From contig CANMWA010000002.1 of the NCBI GenBank assembly GCA_947501475.1, positions 1 to 64,000 on the forward strand: a stretch of DNA of 64,000 bases, in the 5' to 3' direction. Each line of letters begins with the position of its first letter. Within the stretch, counting starts at the first letter, position 1. The notes under the pieces are model-generated. The model saw only the letters and a list, made by a program, of their open reading frames with translations. It made no database searches and was not told the origin of the DNA. Positions 51,560 to 61,210 of this stretch are shown here, one piece after another. Position numbers and translations under genes: made by a program. This stretch comes from an uncultured Aquimarina sp. (GTDB taxonomy: Bacteria; Bacteroidota; Bacteroidia; Flavobacteriales; Flavobacteriaceae).

Positions 51560-53008
51560 TTAAACCTCTCTTAATAGTTTTGCTGTATGTTCGATTTCAT
51601 CCAAAAGTTCAAAAAGATCAGATGTTTGGGTTAGCGGGTTCATGATTGTTATTCTTAGGTACAACTCTCCTCTTATTCTGGTTTGTACAATATAGAACTT
51701 ACCCGAAGTAATTAAGGCTTGTCTTATATTTAAATTAAGAGTATTAATGTCATGCTCCTTACTATTTGTATATCTAAAATTAACAATATTAGCTTCTGGG
51801 GTTAATGCAAGTTCAAAGTCTGGTCTTTTGATGATCATGTTAGAAAAAACAGTGGCCAATCCATACAAGTGATCTATATTTTGTTCAAAAACTTGTTCTC
51901 CATACGTTTTAAGAATCGAATATACTTTAATTGACATCATTAATTTGGTACACTCAAAAGTTCGTTTCCCAGAATTATACCATTCGGTAGTCTGTTGTGA
52001 ATCCCATAGATATTGTGCCTTTTGCTCAAAGGTTTTGTAAGCATCTTCTGCTTTTTTAAAAATCAAACCTGTATTTAATGCAGGTGTCATTAACATTTTA
52101 TGAAAATCAATCACTACAGAATCTGCTCTAGAGATACCGTTTACCAAATGTTTATACTTTTCAGTAAATACTACAGCAGCACCATGTGCTCCATCTACAT
52201 GAAACCAAAGGTCGTGTTGTTTTGCAAAGTCACCTAGTACATCTAAGTCATCATATGATCCTGTAGCTGTAGAACATGCACAACCAACAAGTGCTATAAC
52301 ATGATAACCTTCAGATGTAGCTTTGTCATAATACTCTTGCAATTTGTTTGTGTCTATTTTAAAGTAACGATCTACAGGTATTTTAATAATTCCTTCACTA
52401 CCCATCCCCAAAATTCTGGCAGCTCTGTCAATACAATAATGCGCTTCTTCAGACACTAATACTGCTAGTTTTTCTTGATGTCCTTGCTCCCATACTTCAG
52501 ATGGTGCTTTAGCCTTACGAGCTGCAAGTAAAGCTGTAAGATTTGCCAATGTGCCTCCAGAAGTAAGAAACCCTGATGTAGTAGCAGTATATCCTATTTT
52601 TTGAGCCACAAAATCTGTTACAATCTTTTCGATTGCATTGGCTGCCATACCCATTTCATATACCCCAGTGCCATTACTTAAAACATCAGACATAAGCCCT
52701 GCCAAGCTTGAAACCAATGCCGGAACGGCTACCTGATGACCAATATACCGTGGGTGATGTACATTGATTGAGTGATCAAGAATATTCTTAAATACGTTTA
52801 GTATATCTGAGTCTGAAGAAAAATCTTGTTTCCAGAAGTCTAACTCTTCTTCTGGATCTCTATATGAAAGTACAGGGTGATCTTTATCAGTCTGTACTTT
52901 TTCTATATGATCTGCAAGCAAATCTACCACTTGATGTCCTAGTGCTCTAAAAACTGAAGGATCATATGCTTTTTCTAACTCACTTGATTTTGGTACTGTG
53001 TTTTGCAT
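51560..53008 (-). CDS. PLP-dependent group II amino acid decarboxylase
   Basis: From the ATG at 53006-53008 the protein is 482 residues. It has the family layout: HPRYIGHQVAVPALVSSLAGL, SGFLTSGGTLANLTALLAAR, the His-x-Asp-x-Ala pocket WFHVDGAHGAA, the PLP lysine in SVVIDFHKMLMTPALNTGL, and the C-terminal YLRITIMNPLT. Members decarboxylate aromatic amino acids, glutamate, aspartate or diaminobutyrate; which one applies is not clear. It lies 77 bp downstream of a dicarboxylate/amino acid symporter gene, suggesting that the transported acidic amino acid is decarboxylated. Confidence 0.88.
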   Translation of the reverse strand: MQNTVPKSSELEKAYDPSVFRALGHQVVDLLADHIEKVQTDKDHPVLSYRDPEEELDFWKQDFSSDSDILNVFKNILDHSINVHHPRYIGHQVAVPALVSSLAGLMSDVLSNGTGVYEMGMAANAIEKIVTDFVAQKIGYTATTSGFLTSGGTLANLTALLAARKAKAPSEVWEQGHQEKLAVLVSEEAHYCIDRAARILGMGSEGIIKIPVDRYFKIDTNKLQEYYDKATSEGYHVIALVGCACSTATGSYDDLDVLGDFAKQHDLWFHVDGAHGAAVVFTEKYKHLVNGISRADSVVIDFHKMLMTPALNTGLIFKKAEDAYKTFEQKAQYLWDSQQTTEWYNSGKRTFECTKLMMSIKVYSILKTYGEQVFEQNIDHLYGLATVFSNMIIKRPDFELALTPEANIVNFRYTNSKEHDINTLNLNIRQALITSGKFYIVQTRIRGELYLRITIMNPLTQTSDLFELLDEIEHTAKLLREV

Positions 53009-53085
53009 CTTCTTTTTGATTAATTGATCTATGCACAATAGATCTCACTAGTCAAGAAAATGTTTGTTATATTTAACTGACTAGT

Positions 53086-54414
53086 TTATTTCACTTCTTC
53101 ATAATGATCATCCCATTCTTTTACTTTGGGGTCTCCTAATTTGCCAACAGATTTTGCTACGATCATAGATACCGTTGCATCACCAGTTACATTAATTACC
53201 GTACGCATCATATCCAAGGGTCTATCGACCGCAAAAATCAATGCCAAACCAATAGGTAACTTATCAGAAGGAAATCCAATAGCTTCTAATACAATAACCA
53301 ACATCACCATTCCTGCACCAGGAACAGCCGCAGAGCCTATTGAAGCCAATAAGGCCGTTAATACAATAGTAATTTGATTAGCAAATGTCAACCCTTCTGG
53401 CCAAAGTACTTGCATAATAAACACAGAAGCAACTGCTTGGTACAAACTTGTACCATCCATATTGATTGTGGCACCAACTGGCAGTACAAAACTAGATACT
53501 TCCTTATCTACACCAATATGTTCCTCTACCCTTTCCATAGTAACTGGTAAAGTTGCTGCACTCGAACTCGTTGAGAAAGCTAATAATTGAGCAGGACTAA
53601 TTTGTTTAAGGAACCAAAAAGGTGATTTTTTAGTAATAACAGAAACAAGAATGCAATAAAATACTATCATTAACAATAATCCAAAAAATACAACTCCGGC
53701 ATATCTTAATAAGGCCAATAAAATATCAGGATCATCAGAAGTAACTACTACGTTTGCTAATAATGCGAAAACTGCATAAGGTGCGGTAAGCATAATTAAG
53801 TCTACCATTTTCAAAACCACATCATTCAAACTATCAAAAAATTTCTTTAATGGTTCTGATTCTGATGGTTTTATCAACAACATACTAATTCCAAGAAAAA
53901 TAGCAAAGAAAATTACCTGTAACATCAGCTTATTATTACTCATAGCTGAAACTGCATTTTGGGGTACCATATCTACAACAAATTGTAATGGCCCACTTTC
54001 TTTTTGATTACCTGCTTCAGCAATACGTTCTGCTATCTTGGCATTACCTGCATATTCGGCAGTAAGCTTATCAATCGTTTCTGGAGTAATGCCGTCACCT
54101 GGTTTAAGGGCGTTTACCAACAACAACCCAATGGTTATAGCAATAACGGTAGTCATAACATAGATCACTATGGTTCTTCCTCCAATTTTTTTGAACTTTG
54201 AAATATCTTTTAAATCAGAAATCCCCTTTATTAAAGAGGCCAGAATCAATGGTACTGCTATTAGTTTTAGAAGATTAACGAAGATTGTACCAAACGGAGC
54301 TATCCAATCCCCCGTAAATCCTTTTCCCCATGAGATTGTTGTCATAATAAAACCGAATACTATTCCTAGTAGCATTCCGATCATGATTTGCCAATGCAGT
54401 GCTATTTTTTTCAT
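53086..54414 (-). CDS. Dicarboxylate/amino acid:cation symporter (DAACS family)
   Basis: The 442-residue protein is an inner-membrane secondary transporter with about eight membrane segments plus two re-entrant loops. The diagnostic motifs are AFSTSSSAATLPVTMERVEE (serine-rich loop 1), LPVGATINMDGTSLYQAVASVFI and GAAVPGAG-like SAAVPGAGMVMLVIVL (loop 2), and AVDRPLDMMRTVINVTGDA in the substrate-binding helix 8. The Asp-Arg-Pro-Leu-Asp and TVINVTGD signatures fit GltP/GltT and DctA relatives, which take up glutamate, aspartate or C4-dicarboxylates with Na+ or H+. It is the upstream gene of a pair with the decarboxylase. Confidence 0.92.
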   Translation of the reverse strand: MKKIALHWQIMIGMLLGIVFGFIMTTISWGKGFTGDWIAPFGTIFVNLLKLIAVPLILASLIKGISDLKDISKFKKIGGRTIVIYVMTTVIAITIGLLLVNALKPGDGITPETIDKLTAEYAGNAKIAERIAEAGNQKESGPLQFVVDMVPQNAVSAMSNNKLMLQVIFFAIFLGISMLLIKPSESEPLKKFFDSLNDVVLKMVDLIMLTAPYAVFALLANVVVTSDDPDILLALLRYAGVVFFGLLLMIVFYCILVSVITKKSPFWFLKQISPAQLLAFSTSSSAATLPVTMERVEEHIGVDKEVSSFVLPVGATINMDGTSLYQAVASVFIMQVLWPEGLTFANQITIVLTALLASIGSAAVPGAGMVMLVIVLEAIGFPSDKLPIGLALIFAVDRPLDMMRTVINVTGDATVSMIVAKSVGKLGDPKVKEWDDHYEEVK

Positions 54415-54472
54415 GTGAATATTTTAATTTATAAGCCAAACAGCGTCGAAGATATAAATTAAAAACAAAAAA

Positions 54473-54497
54473 ACGGTAACCCTATTAAGATTACCGT
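54473..54497 (-). terminator. Hairpin downstream of aroC
   Basis: ACGGTAA and TTACCGT (7-base arms) around an 11-base loop, with an A run at 54465-54472 that reads as a U tract on the minus strand. It also stands 58 bp upstream of the symporter start. Confidence 0.55.
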
Positions 54498-54575
54498 AAT
54501 TATTAACTTTTTTTTGGTCTGTTATTTTTGGTAGATCTGATTAAAGAATAACTTGCTTAAATTCTACCTATTTGG

Positions 54576-54595
54576 ATTCCAGTCTATGCTGGAAT
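54576..54595. repeat. REP-like dyad ATTCCAG-N6-CTGGAAT
   Basis: Seven-base perfect arms around TCTATG, flanked by TTTGG and GACAAAAAAC. The GGATTCCAG...CTGGAATGACA form is known as a short dispersed hairpin in many bacterial genomes; only one copy was noticed here. It lies in the interval between aroC and the symporter gene. Confidence 0.45.
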
Positions 54596-54665
54596 GACAA
54601 AAAACTTTTTCTGAGAACAAACTTAACTACTAGCACTCAACTCCTAACTACCTAATCCCTAACCT

Positions 54666-55730
54666 CTATTTCTTAATTGTTCTATTCATCAACCAATAAT
54701 CAACAAGTACTAATGCAGCCATAGCCTCTACAATAGGTACTGCCCTAGGCACAACGCAAGGGTCGTGTCTTCCTTTACCTTGCATGTTCACAAGATTTCC
54801 TTCTTTATCTATAGTTTCTTGATCCTGCATAATGGTAGCCACTGGTTTAAACGCTACATTAAAATAAATATCCATTCCGTTAGAAATCCCACCTTGTATG
54901 CCTCCAGAAAGGTTAGTTTTAGTGGTGCCGTCGGTATTAAATAAGTCATTATGCTGACTTCCTTTTAACTCAGCTCCTGCAAAACCACTTCCGTATTCAA
55001 AACCTTTTACGGCATTGATAGAAAGCATTGCTTTTCCTAGTTCGGCATGTAGTTTATCAAAAACAGGTTCGCCTAATCCTATTGGGACTCCAGATATCGC
55101 ACAACTTACAACACCACCTACGGTATCTCCTTCTTTACGAATTTGCTTGATGTATTGTTCCATTGTATTTGCCATTTCGGGATCTGGGCAACGCACAATA
55201 TTACTTTCGGTTAATGAAAAATCTAATTCTGTATGGGGTTTTTCTAATTTAATAGCGCCAACACCACTAACATAGGCATTAAAACTTACATCAGATAGTA
55301 CCTGTTTTGCAATAGCACCTGCTACTACTCTACTTGCGGTTTCGCGTGCAGAAGATCTACCACCACCACGATAATCTCTTACGCCATATTTCTGGTCATA
55401 CGTATAATCTGCATGCGAGGGTCGATAAGAATCTTTGATATGCGAATAATCTTTTGATTTTTGATTCGCATTCTTGATCGCAAATCCAATAGGTGTACCT
55501 GTAGTAACTCCTTCAAAAATACCAGAGAAAAATTCTACCGTATCTGGTTCTTTACGTTGTGTAACAATTGCCGATTGTCCAGGCTTACGACGATCTAATT
55601 CTGCTTGTATAGCATCTAAATCTAATGTTACTCCTGATGGACAACCGTCAATAATCCCACCAATTGCTACTCCATGTGATTCTCCAAAAGTGGTGACCTT
55701 AAATAGGTTTCCAAATGTATTTCCTGCCAT
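54666..55730 (-). CDS. aroC: Chorismate synthase
   Basis: From the ATG at 55728-55730 ([33 protein letters not shown]) the protein is 354 residues. All three signatures are visible: [42 protein letters not shown] with the FMN/substrate-binding arginines, and [25 protein letters not shown]. It forms chorismate from 5-enolpyruvylshikimate 3-phosphate, the last step of the shikimate pathway that also uses AroQ at 18944. The frame extends three codons further upstream, but the family starts at this Met. Single gene. Confidence 0.96.
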   Translation of the reverse strand: MAGNTFGNLFKVTTFGESHGVAIGGIIDGCPSGVTLDLDAIQAELDRRKPGQSAIVTQRKEPDTVEFFSGIFEGVTTGTPIGFAIKNANQKSKDYSHIKDSYRPSHADYTYDQKYGVRDYRGGGRSSARETASRVVAGAIAKQVLSDVSFNAYVSGVGAIKLEKPHTELDFSLTESNIVRCPDPEMANTMEQYIKQIRKEGDTVGGVVSCAISGVPIGLGEPVFDKLHAELGKAMLSINAVKGFEYGSGFAGAELKGSQHNDLFNTDGTTKTNLSGGIQGGISNGMDIYFNVAFKPVATIMQDQETIDKEGNLVNMQGKGRHDPCVVPRAVPIVEAMAALVLVDYWLMNRTIKK

Positions 55731-56050
55731 TAAAAACAATTTTGAACAAAAGTAATTGTTAATCTTTAAAAATACAGTAGTAATTTGATAGAAAAAAGAG
55801 GGTTTCTATTACAAAAATTCAATCAAACTTTAATTTTGAGAAGATTTTTAAAGAAATGTATCTTTTATGATTCTTCGCCAAATCATTTCTAAACGTTACT
55901 TTTCTATACCAATATTATAACATATCTCTCATCATATCATCTGTTAGAATTGATCTAAGTGGCATTAGAAGGGTTTTGACATATAAAACTATGGCTTTTT
56001 TATTTATCGGTAATATGTATCTTTGAGAACATTACCAAAAATAAAATAAT
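55731..56050. other. Gene-free interval between aroC and miaE
   Basis: A 320-bp divergent intergenic region without an open frame of interest. Its right end carries the miaE promoter. Otherwise AT-rich; no repeat or RNA structure was identified. Confidence 0.5.
56018..56025 (+). promoter_or_regulatory. -7 box of miaE
   Basis: TATCTTTG is an exact TAnnTTTG, 25 bp before the start codon. A T-rich stretch at 55995-56001 may act as a poor -33 element. Confidence 0.45.
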
Positions 56051-56632
56051 ATGCTTGGTTTAAAATTAGCAACAGACCCGCGTTGGGCAAGTATTGTAGA
56101 ATCTAATATTGAAGAAATTTTAACTGATCATGCATGGTGCGAACAAAAAGCAGCTACCAATGCGATTACTATCATTACCCTAAATTCTGAACATGAGGAT
56201 TTGGTTACTGACCTATTAGTACTGGCTCAAGAAGAATTAGAACATTTCCAGATGGTACATGAGATCATTAAAAAAAGAGGATATAAACTAGGGCGTGAGC
56301 GTAAAGACAGTTACGTAAATGAATTATTTAAGTATAAAGTGCAAGGTGGTAGTCGTACACAAGGTTTGGTTAGTCGATTATTATTCTCTGCTATGATCGA
56401 AGCCCGTAGCTGTGAACGTTTCAAACTTCTTTCTGAAAAAATAAAAGATCCAGAGCTATCAAAATTCTATCATGATCTTATGATTAGTGAAGCTGGACAT
56501 TATACCACATTTATTGGTTTTGCCCGTAAATACGGAAAAGACATTGATGTAGATAAACAATGGGAAGATTTATTGCAGTTTGAAGGAGAGCTTATCCAGA
56601 ATTATGGTAAATCTGAAACTATTCATGGATAG
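56051..56632 (+). CDS. miaE: tRNA-(ms2io6A37)-hydroxylase MiaE
   Basis: The 193-residue protein is a di-iron ferritin-like hydroxylase. The iron ligands are visible as Glu in ILTDHAWCEQKAATNA, the ExxH of QEELEHFQMVHEIIKKRG, Glu in MIEARSCERFKLL, and the second ExxH in MISEAGHYTTFIGFARK. MiaE hydroxylates 2-methylthio-N6-isopentenyladenosine at position 37 of tRNAs in the cytoplasm. Length is typical. The gene stands alone with a TAnnTTTG promoter; the precursor enzymes MiaA/MiaB are not in the window. Confidence 0.93.
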   Translation: MLGLKLATDPRWASIVESNIEEILTDHAWCEQKAATNAITIITLNSEHEDLVTDLLVLAQEELEHFQMVHEIIKKRGYKLGRERKDSYVNELFKYKVQGGSRTQGLVSRLLFSAMIEARSCERFKLLSEKIKDPELSKFYHDLMISEAGHYTTFIGFARKYGKDIDVDKQWEDLLQFEGELIQNYGKSETIHG

Positions 56633-56702
56633 ATAATTATCTTCATAAAAAATTAGTAACAAGTCAGACATATACTGTTATAGGCTTTTTAAATACTCAA
56701 AA

Positions 56703-57317
56703 TTGAAAAAAAACACCAAAAATATACTCAAATATTTGATTGAATTTTTTATTGTAGCGTTTGGAGTATTTCTTGGGATTTATGCGAGCGAATGGCAAAA
56801 TCAAAAAAAAGTAAGCGAAAATAAAAACAAATCTTTACGTTATATTTTATTAGAATTAACTAATAATAAAGAAAAGCTTCAGAAATCAATTAAATACCAC
56901 GAAATAATTAAGGTAAATTTTGACAGTATTGGGAAAACATTATCCGAGAAAGATGTTTTAATTCCTTATTTCGAGAATAAAAAATTCATGCATAATCGAA
57001 TTAAAAATTGGCAAGGAATTGGACTGCCTGATTTGGAGGATGTAGCTTTTGAAGGAGCCAAAATTATTGGAATAACACAAGAAATAGAAATTGAATTAAT
57101 AAATTCTATTTCAAAAGCGTATAAACTCCAAAAAGTTAGTTCTGAGTACGGAAAATCAATTCTTGATAGAGTGGTAAATATAAATTCATCCTCAAAGACA
57201 ATTGATGTAATTGCATCAATACGATTACTTACTACAGATTATCTTACTTATGAAAAACTATTGTTAATTCAGACAGAAAAAACAATAGCCGAAATAAAAA
57301 AAGTACCTAAAGCATAA
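56703..57317 (+). CDS. Membrane-anchored protein resembling DUF6090
   Basis: The 204-residue protein starts at TTG (56703); no ATG is near. It has one N-terminal membrane helix (residues 11-30: YLIEFFIVAFGVFLGIYASEW) directly followed by QNQKKVSENKNKSLRYILLELTNNKEKLQKSIKYHE, then a helical body to the end. This N-terminal pattern, membrane helix then NQW-like turn and a long helix, is that of DUF6090-type flavobacterial proteins. Function unknown. It follows miaE on the same strand by 70 bp. Confidence 0.6.
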   Translation: MKKNTKNILKYLIEFFIVAFGVFLGIYASEWQNQKKVSENKNKSLRYILLELTNNKEKLQKSIKYHEIIKVNFDSIGKTLSEKDVLIPYFENKKFMHNRIKNWQGIGLPDLEDVAFEGAKIIGITQEIEIELINSISKAYKLQKVSSEYGKSILDRVVNINSSSKTIDVIASIRLLTTDYLTYEKLLLIQTEKTIAEIKKVPKA

Positions 57318-57365
57318 GTCTTAAGTTAACATCTATTTACAGAGTCATCAAATTTTTAAATATTT

Positions 57366-60287
57366 TTAAACTAAAGCATTTCTCAAAATACTTACAGGAT
57401 GCAACGCTACACGAGCTGTCCCATCTTTAATCTGATGCCTGCAACTTGTACCTACAGCCGCAATAATTGTATCCTCTGGTGCTTTTCTTACTGCCGGAAA
57501 CAAAGTCTGCTCCCCTACTTGCATACTAATAGCATAGTGCTCTTTTTCATATCCAAAAGATCCAGCCATACCACAACATCCCGACGGTATAATAGTGACT
57601 TTAAAGTTTTTTGGAAGATTAAGATATACAAACGTTGTTTGAATAGTTGATAATGCCTTTTGGTGACAATGCCCATGCAATTTGATGGTTTTAGCTTCGC
57701 TAGTAAATTGGTCAGGAGTTATATTTCCTTTCTCAATTTCGGCATGTAAAAACTCATCAATCAAAAATGCATTTTCAGAAATAGATTGTGCAACATTATT
57801 ATCATCTGCTAATCTTAGATACTCATCTCTAAAAGTAAGTACTGCAGAGGGCTCTAATCCTATTAACGGAGTTTCTTGAGTAATCAAACCGTTAAAAATT
57901 TCAACATTATAATTTGCCAATGTTTTAGCCTGTTTTAGTAATCCTTTAGAAATAAAAGCACGACCGCTTTCTTTATGATCAATGATTTTTACTTCGTAAT
58001 TTAATTTGGTAAGCAATTCAATTGCATCAATTCCGATATGGGTATCCAAATGATTTGTGAATTCGTCTACAAAGAAATATATGGTTTTTAAAGAATTCTT
58101 TGGTTGTATTTTACCAAGTTTTTTGCTGCACCAATCACGTAATGATTGTTTACTTAACAATGGTAAATTCCTTTGGTTAGCAATACCCATTGTTGATTTT
58201 AATATCCCAGAAGTTAGTTTATTCTTAAAGAAGAAATTTGTTAAACCTGGCGCTTTCCTTCCTATATCATTCAATCTATTATTGTATGCAAAAAGCTTTG
58301 TTCGTAGTGATATGCCATTTTCTTTTTGATACTGGTATTCAAATTCAGCTTTTAATGTGGCTACATCTACATTAGACGGGCATTCGCTAGTGCATCCTTT
58401 ACAACTCAAACATAGATCAAAAACTTCTTTAAGCTCCTTATTATTAAATTTATTTACCTTTTCACTATTGGTCAAAAACTCTCGTAACGCATTAGCCCTA
58501 CCACGTGTCGTATCCTTTTCTTCTTTTGTTGCTCGATAACTAGGACACATGGTACCTCCAGCTTCTGTAGATTTACGACAATCCCCACTACCATTACATT
58601 TTTCAGCTGCTCGTAGAATCCCTAAAGAATCTGTAAAATCAAAGATAGTTTCAATTTCAGGTTCTTCTCGATCTATTTCGTAACGTAAATGCTCATCCAT
58701 TGGATATGCATCTACAATTTTACCTGGATTAAAAATATGATTAGGGTCAAAAGCCTTTTTGATACGTTCTATAATCCTATAATTTTCTACTCCAATCATA
58801 AAAGGAATATACCCAGCTCTAACAATACCATCACCATGCTCCCCGCTCATAGAACCTCCATATTTTTTAACCAACGTCGCTACATCATCTGTGATTTTTT
58901 TAAATAATACAACATCTTCTTGTTTTTTAAGGTCTAAAATAGGGCGCAAATGCAACTCTCCTGCTCCTGCATGGGCATAATACACTGCTTGTTGATCATA
59001 TTTTTTCATCACAGCAGTAAACTCTGTGATATAATTAGCCAAATCAGGAATCGCCACAGCCGTATCTTCTATACATGCGACTGCTTTTTTATCTCCAACT
59101 ATATTTCCTAACAGCCCTAATCCTGCTTTACGAAGTTCTAATGCTTTATCAATTTCTTCAGCTGTTAGTACTGGATTTGCATAACTTAGTTTTGACTCTT
59201 CAAGGGTTTTCAATAAATGCTGTTGTTGTTGTTTTAAATCTTTACTATTATTTGCCCTTAATTCTAACATTAAAATAGCTTCGGGATCATCAATAATAAA
59301 AAAGCGATTCTTCTGCTGTTCGATATTATTTTTTGTACAATCAAGGATGGTTTTATCCATCATCTCACAAGTATATAATGAATGTTGCATAGCTGGCGCT
59401 ACTGCCTTCATACAATCATCTATAGTATTAAAATGTGCCGCGATCATTAAAGATTCTTGAGGAGGTAACTCGTCGAGTTGTAAGGTGATTTTTGTAGTAA
59501 ATGCCAATGTTCCTTCACTTCCTGACAATAACTTACACATATTAAACCCTGCACTTTGATCAGAAAACACCTCGGTAGCAATCAATTCATCAATTGCATA
59601 CCCTGTATTACGGCGATGAATTTCTGGTTTTGGGAAATTGTCTTTAATTTGTTGTTGAACAGTTTTAGGAGTAAGTTCATTATATATACTCTGATAGATT
59701 TTTCCTTCTTGTGTCTTTAGATTTCTTTTTATTTCGTATTCTTTAGAAGATATTTCAGAAAAAACGGCTTCACTTCCATCAGACAAAATAGTATGTAGTT
59801 CTAACACCTTGTCTCTCGTTACACCATACTGGATAGAAGTAGTGCCGCTACTATTATTACCAACCATCCCTCCTATCATACATCGATTAGATGTAGAAGT
59901 ATTAGGGCCAAAAAATAAACCATAGGGTTCTAAAAATCGATTAAGATCATCTCGTATAACACCGGGTTGTACAGTAACTGTCTTGTTTTTAATATCTACA
60001 GAAATTATCTCAGTAAAATACTTTGAAACATCAACAACAATACCATCTCCTACACATTGTCCTGCTAACGAAGTTCCGGCAGTTCTTGGGATAAGTCCTA
60101 CCTTATGAGTTGAAGCAAAATACACTAATTTTTTAATATCATCAACAGACTTTGGAAAAGTTACAGCTAATGGGATTCTACGATACACCGAAGCATCTGT
60201 AGCATATAACGTTTTACTAAGTGCATCAAAATGCATTTCACCATCTAATTGATTTTTTAGAGATTTTAATGCATTGCTATTGCTCAT
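57366..60287 (-). CDS. FAD-linked oxidase with Fe-S and CCG domains (D-2-hydroxyacid dehydrogenase, YdiJ-like)
   Basis: The 973-residue protein joins an FAD-linked oxidase (about 1-530: TFPKSVDDIKKLVYFA, GTSLAGQCVGDGIVVDVS, MIGGMVGNNSSGTTS, SGEHGDGIVRAGYI, DPNHIFNPGKIVD) to a ferredoxin-like region with two cysteine clusters (CNGSGDCRKSTEAGGTMCP near 565 and CLSCKGCTSECPSNVD near 627) and a C-terminal cysteine-rich CCG part (HGHCHQKALS, IPSGCCGMAGSFGY). This is the layout of large flavin/iron-sulfur D-2-hydroxyacid dehydrogenases (YdiJ, Dld-II), which oxidise D-lactate or D-2-hydroxyglutarate and feed the respiratory chain. It overlaps the Lrp gene upstream by 11 bp. Confidence 0.88.
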   Translation of the reverse strand: MSNSNALKSLKNQLDGEMHFDALSKTLYATDASVYRRIPLAVTFPKSVDDIKKLVYFASTHKVGLIPRTAGTSLAGQCVGDGIVVDVSKYFTEIISVDIKNKTVTVQPGVIRDDLNRFLEPYGLFFGPNTSTSNRCMIGGMVGNNSSGTTSIQYGVTRDKVLELHTILSDGSEAVFSEISSKEYEIKRNLKTQEGKIYQSIYNELTPKTVQQQIKDNFPKPEIHRRNTGYAIDELIATEVFSDQSAGFNMCKLLSGSEGTLAFTTKITLQLDELPPQESLMIAAHFNTIDDCMKAVAPAMQHSLYTCEMMDKTILDCTKNNIEQQKNRFFIIDDPEAILMLELRANNSKDLKQQQQHLLKTLEESKLSYANPVLTAEEIDKALELRKAGLGLLGNIVGDKKAVACIEDTAVAIPDLANYITEFTAVMKKYDQQAVYYAHAGAGELHLRPILDLKKQEDVVLFKKITDDVATLVKKYGGSMSGEHGDGIVRAGYIPFMIGVENYRIIERIKKAFDPNHIFNPGKIVDAYPMDEHLRYEIDREEPEIETIFDFTDSLGILRAAEKCNGSGDCRKSTEAGGTMCPSYRATKEEKDTTRGRANALREFLTNSEKVNKFNNKELKEVFDLCLSCKGCTSECPSNVDVATLKAEFEYQYQKENGISLRTKLFAYNNRLNDIGRKAPGLTNFFFKNKLTSGILKSTMGIANQRNLPLLSKQSLRDWCSKKLGKIQPKNSLKTIYFFVDEFTNHLDTHIGIDAIELLTKLNYEVKIIDHKESGRAFISKGLLKQAKTLANYNVEIFNGLITQETPLIGLEPSAVLTFRDEYLRLADDNNVAQSISENAFLIDEFLHAEIEKGNITPDQFTSEAKTIKLHGHCHQKALSTIQTTFVYLNLPKNFKVTIIPSGCCGMAGSFGYEKEHYAISMQVGEQTLFPAVRKAPEDTIIAAVGTSCRHQIKDGTARVALHPVSILRNALV

Positions 60288-60762
60288 ATTTTTCTTTCTT
60301 TACTATAGAATCAAGCGATACAGGTCTCTTAAAATTTGTATCAAAACAGATAAAACTATCAGTTCCTGCTACACCATCGATATGATGTACTTGTTCATAT
60401 AAGATTTTTCTTAAATGTTGATTATCGTATGCAAAAATAAGAATGAAAATAGCATAATTACCCGATACAAAGTTACATTCTTGAATTTCTGGTATTTTTC
60501 TTAACCCTTCTACTACTTTCTCTGCATATCGTGCCTCACGCAAACGAATACCTACATAGGATTTTGTTTTATATCCTACTTGTTTTTCGTTTACGACAAA
60601 TTCTGCTTGTGTTATTACTCCTCTATCTTTTAATTTACGAATTCGTTGATGTACTAAGGAGTTAGAAATCTTCAAATCGTCAGCGATTTGAGAAAACGGT
60701 TTTCTAGCATCTTCGCGTATTTGTAAAAGAATCTGTTGGTCTATATAATCAAAATGATGCAT
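60277..60762 (-). CDS. Lrp/AsnC-family transcriptional regulator
   Basis: From the ATG at 60760-60762 the protein is 161 residues (an upstream Met at 60769 would add three). The N-terminal winged helix reads DYIDQQILLQIREDARKPFSQIADDLKISNSLVHQRIRKLKDRGVI and the C-terminal RAM domain reads VGIRLREARYAEKVVEGLRKIPEIQECNFVSGNYAIFILIFAYDNQHLRKILYEQVHHIDGVAGTDSFICF. Lrp-type proteins respond to amino acids. It overlaps the dehydrogenase gene by 11 bp and is translated first, so it most likely controls itself and that enzyme. Confidence 0.95.
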   Translation of the reverse strand: MHHFDYIDQQILLQIREDARKPFSQIADDLKISNSLVHQRIRKLKDRGVITQAEFVVNEKQVGYKTKSYVGIRLREARYAEKVVEGLRKIPEIQECNFVSGNYAIFILIFAYDNQHLRKILYEQVHHIDGVAGTDSFICFDTNFKRPVSLDSIVKKEKYEQ

Positions 60763-61210
60763 AAATATCAAAAACTTTAAAAATCAAGTATCAAATCATT
60801 AATTAACGCAATACTAATTAAATTGACATAGAAATAATAATATTAAGATTAAAATAACCTATTACTATTTAAATAATAGTCAAAACTAATAATTTAGTGA
60901 TAAAATTAAAACATAATTGAAATGGATTATAATCATTTTTTTGAACAACTATGAAAACAATATATAGAGTTTGAAAAAAATGTTAAAAAAATAACTTCAA
61001 ACTATTATCAATTTGCTTTTCGCTAGTATTACCAATAGTAATCTGTTTACTAGGCATATTTCTAGTTCTGCAGATAAGATTTTTTAGAGCACAGATATGA
61101 GACTTCAAGTTAGGTAGTTAATCGAAATTAACAAAAATTTAAGATTTTTACTTACATAATAAAACTTTTGTGACGTTATATTCGGGATTAAATAATAAAA
61201 CCTATTTACT
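60763..61210. other. Gene-free interval upstream of the small barrel gene
   Basis: A 448-bp AT-rich stretch between diverging genes. I see no credible gene and no clear terminator. Near the right end TATATTCG (61177-61184) resembles the TTCG variant of the -7 box, 26 bp before the start of the barrel gene. The left half must hold the promoter of the Lrp gene. Confidence 0.5.
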
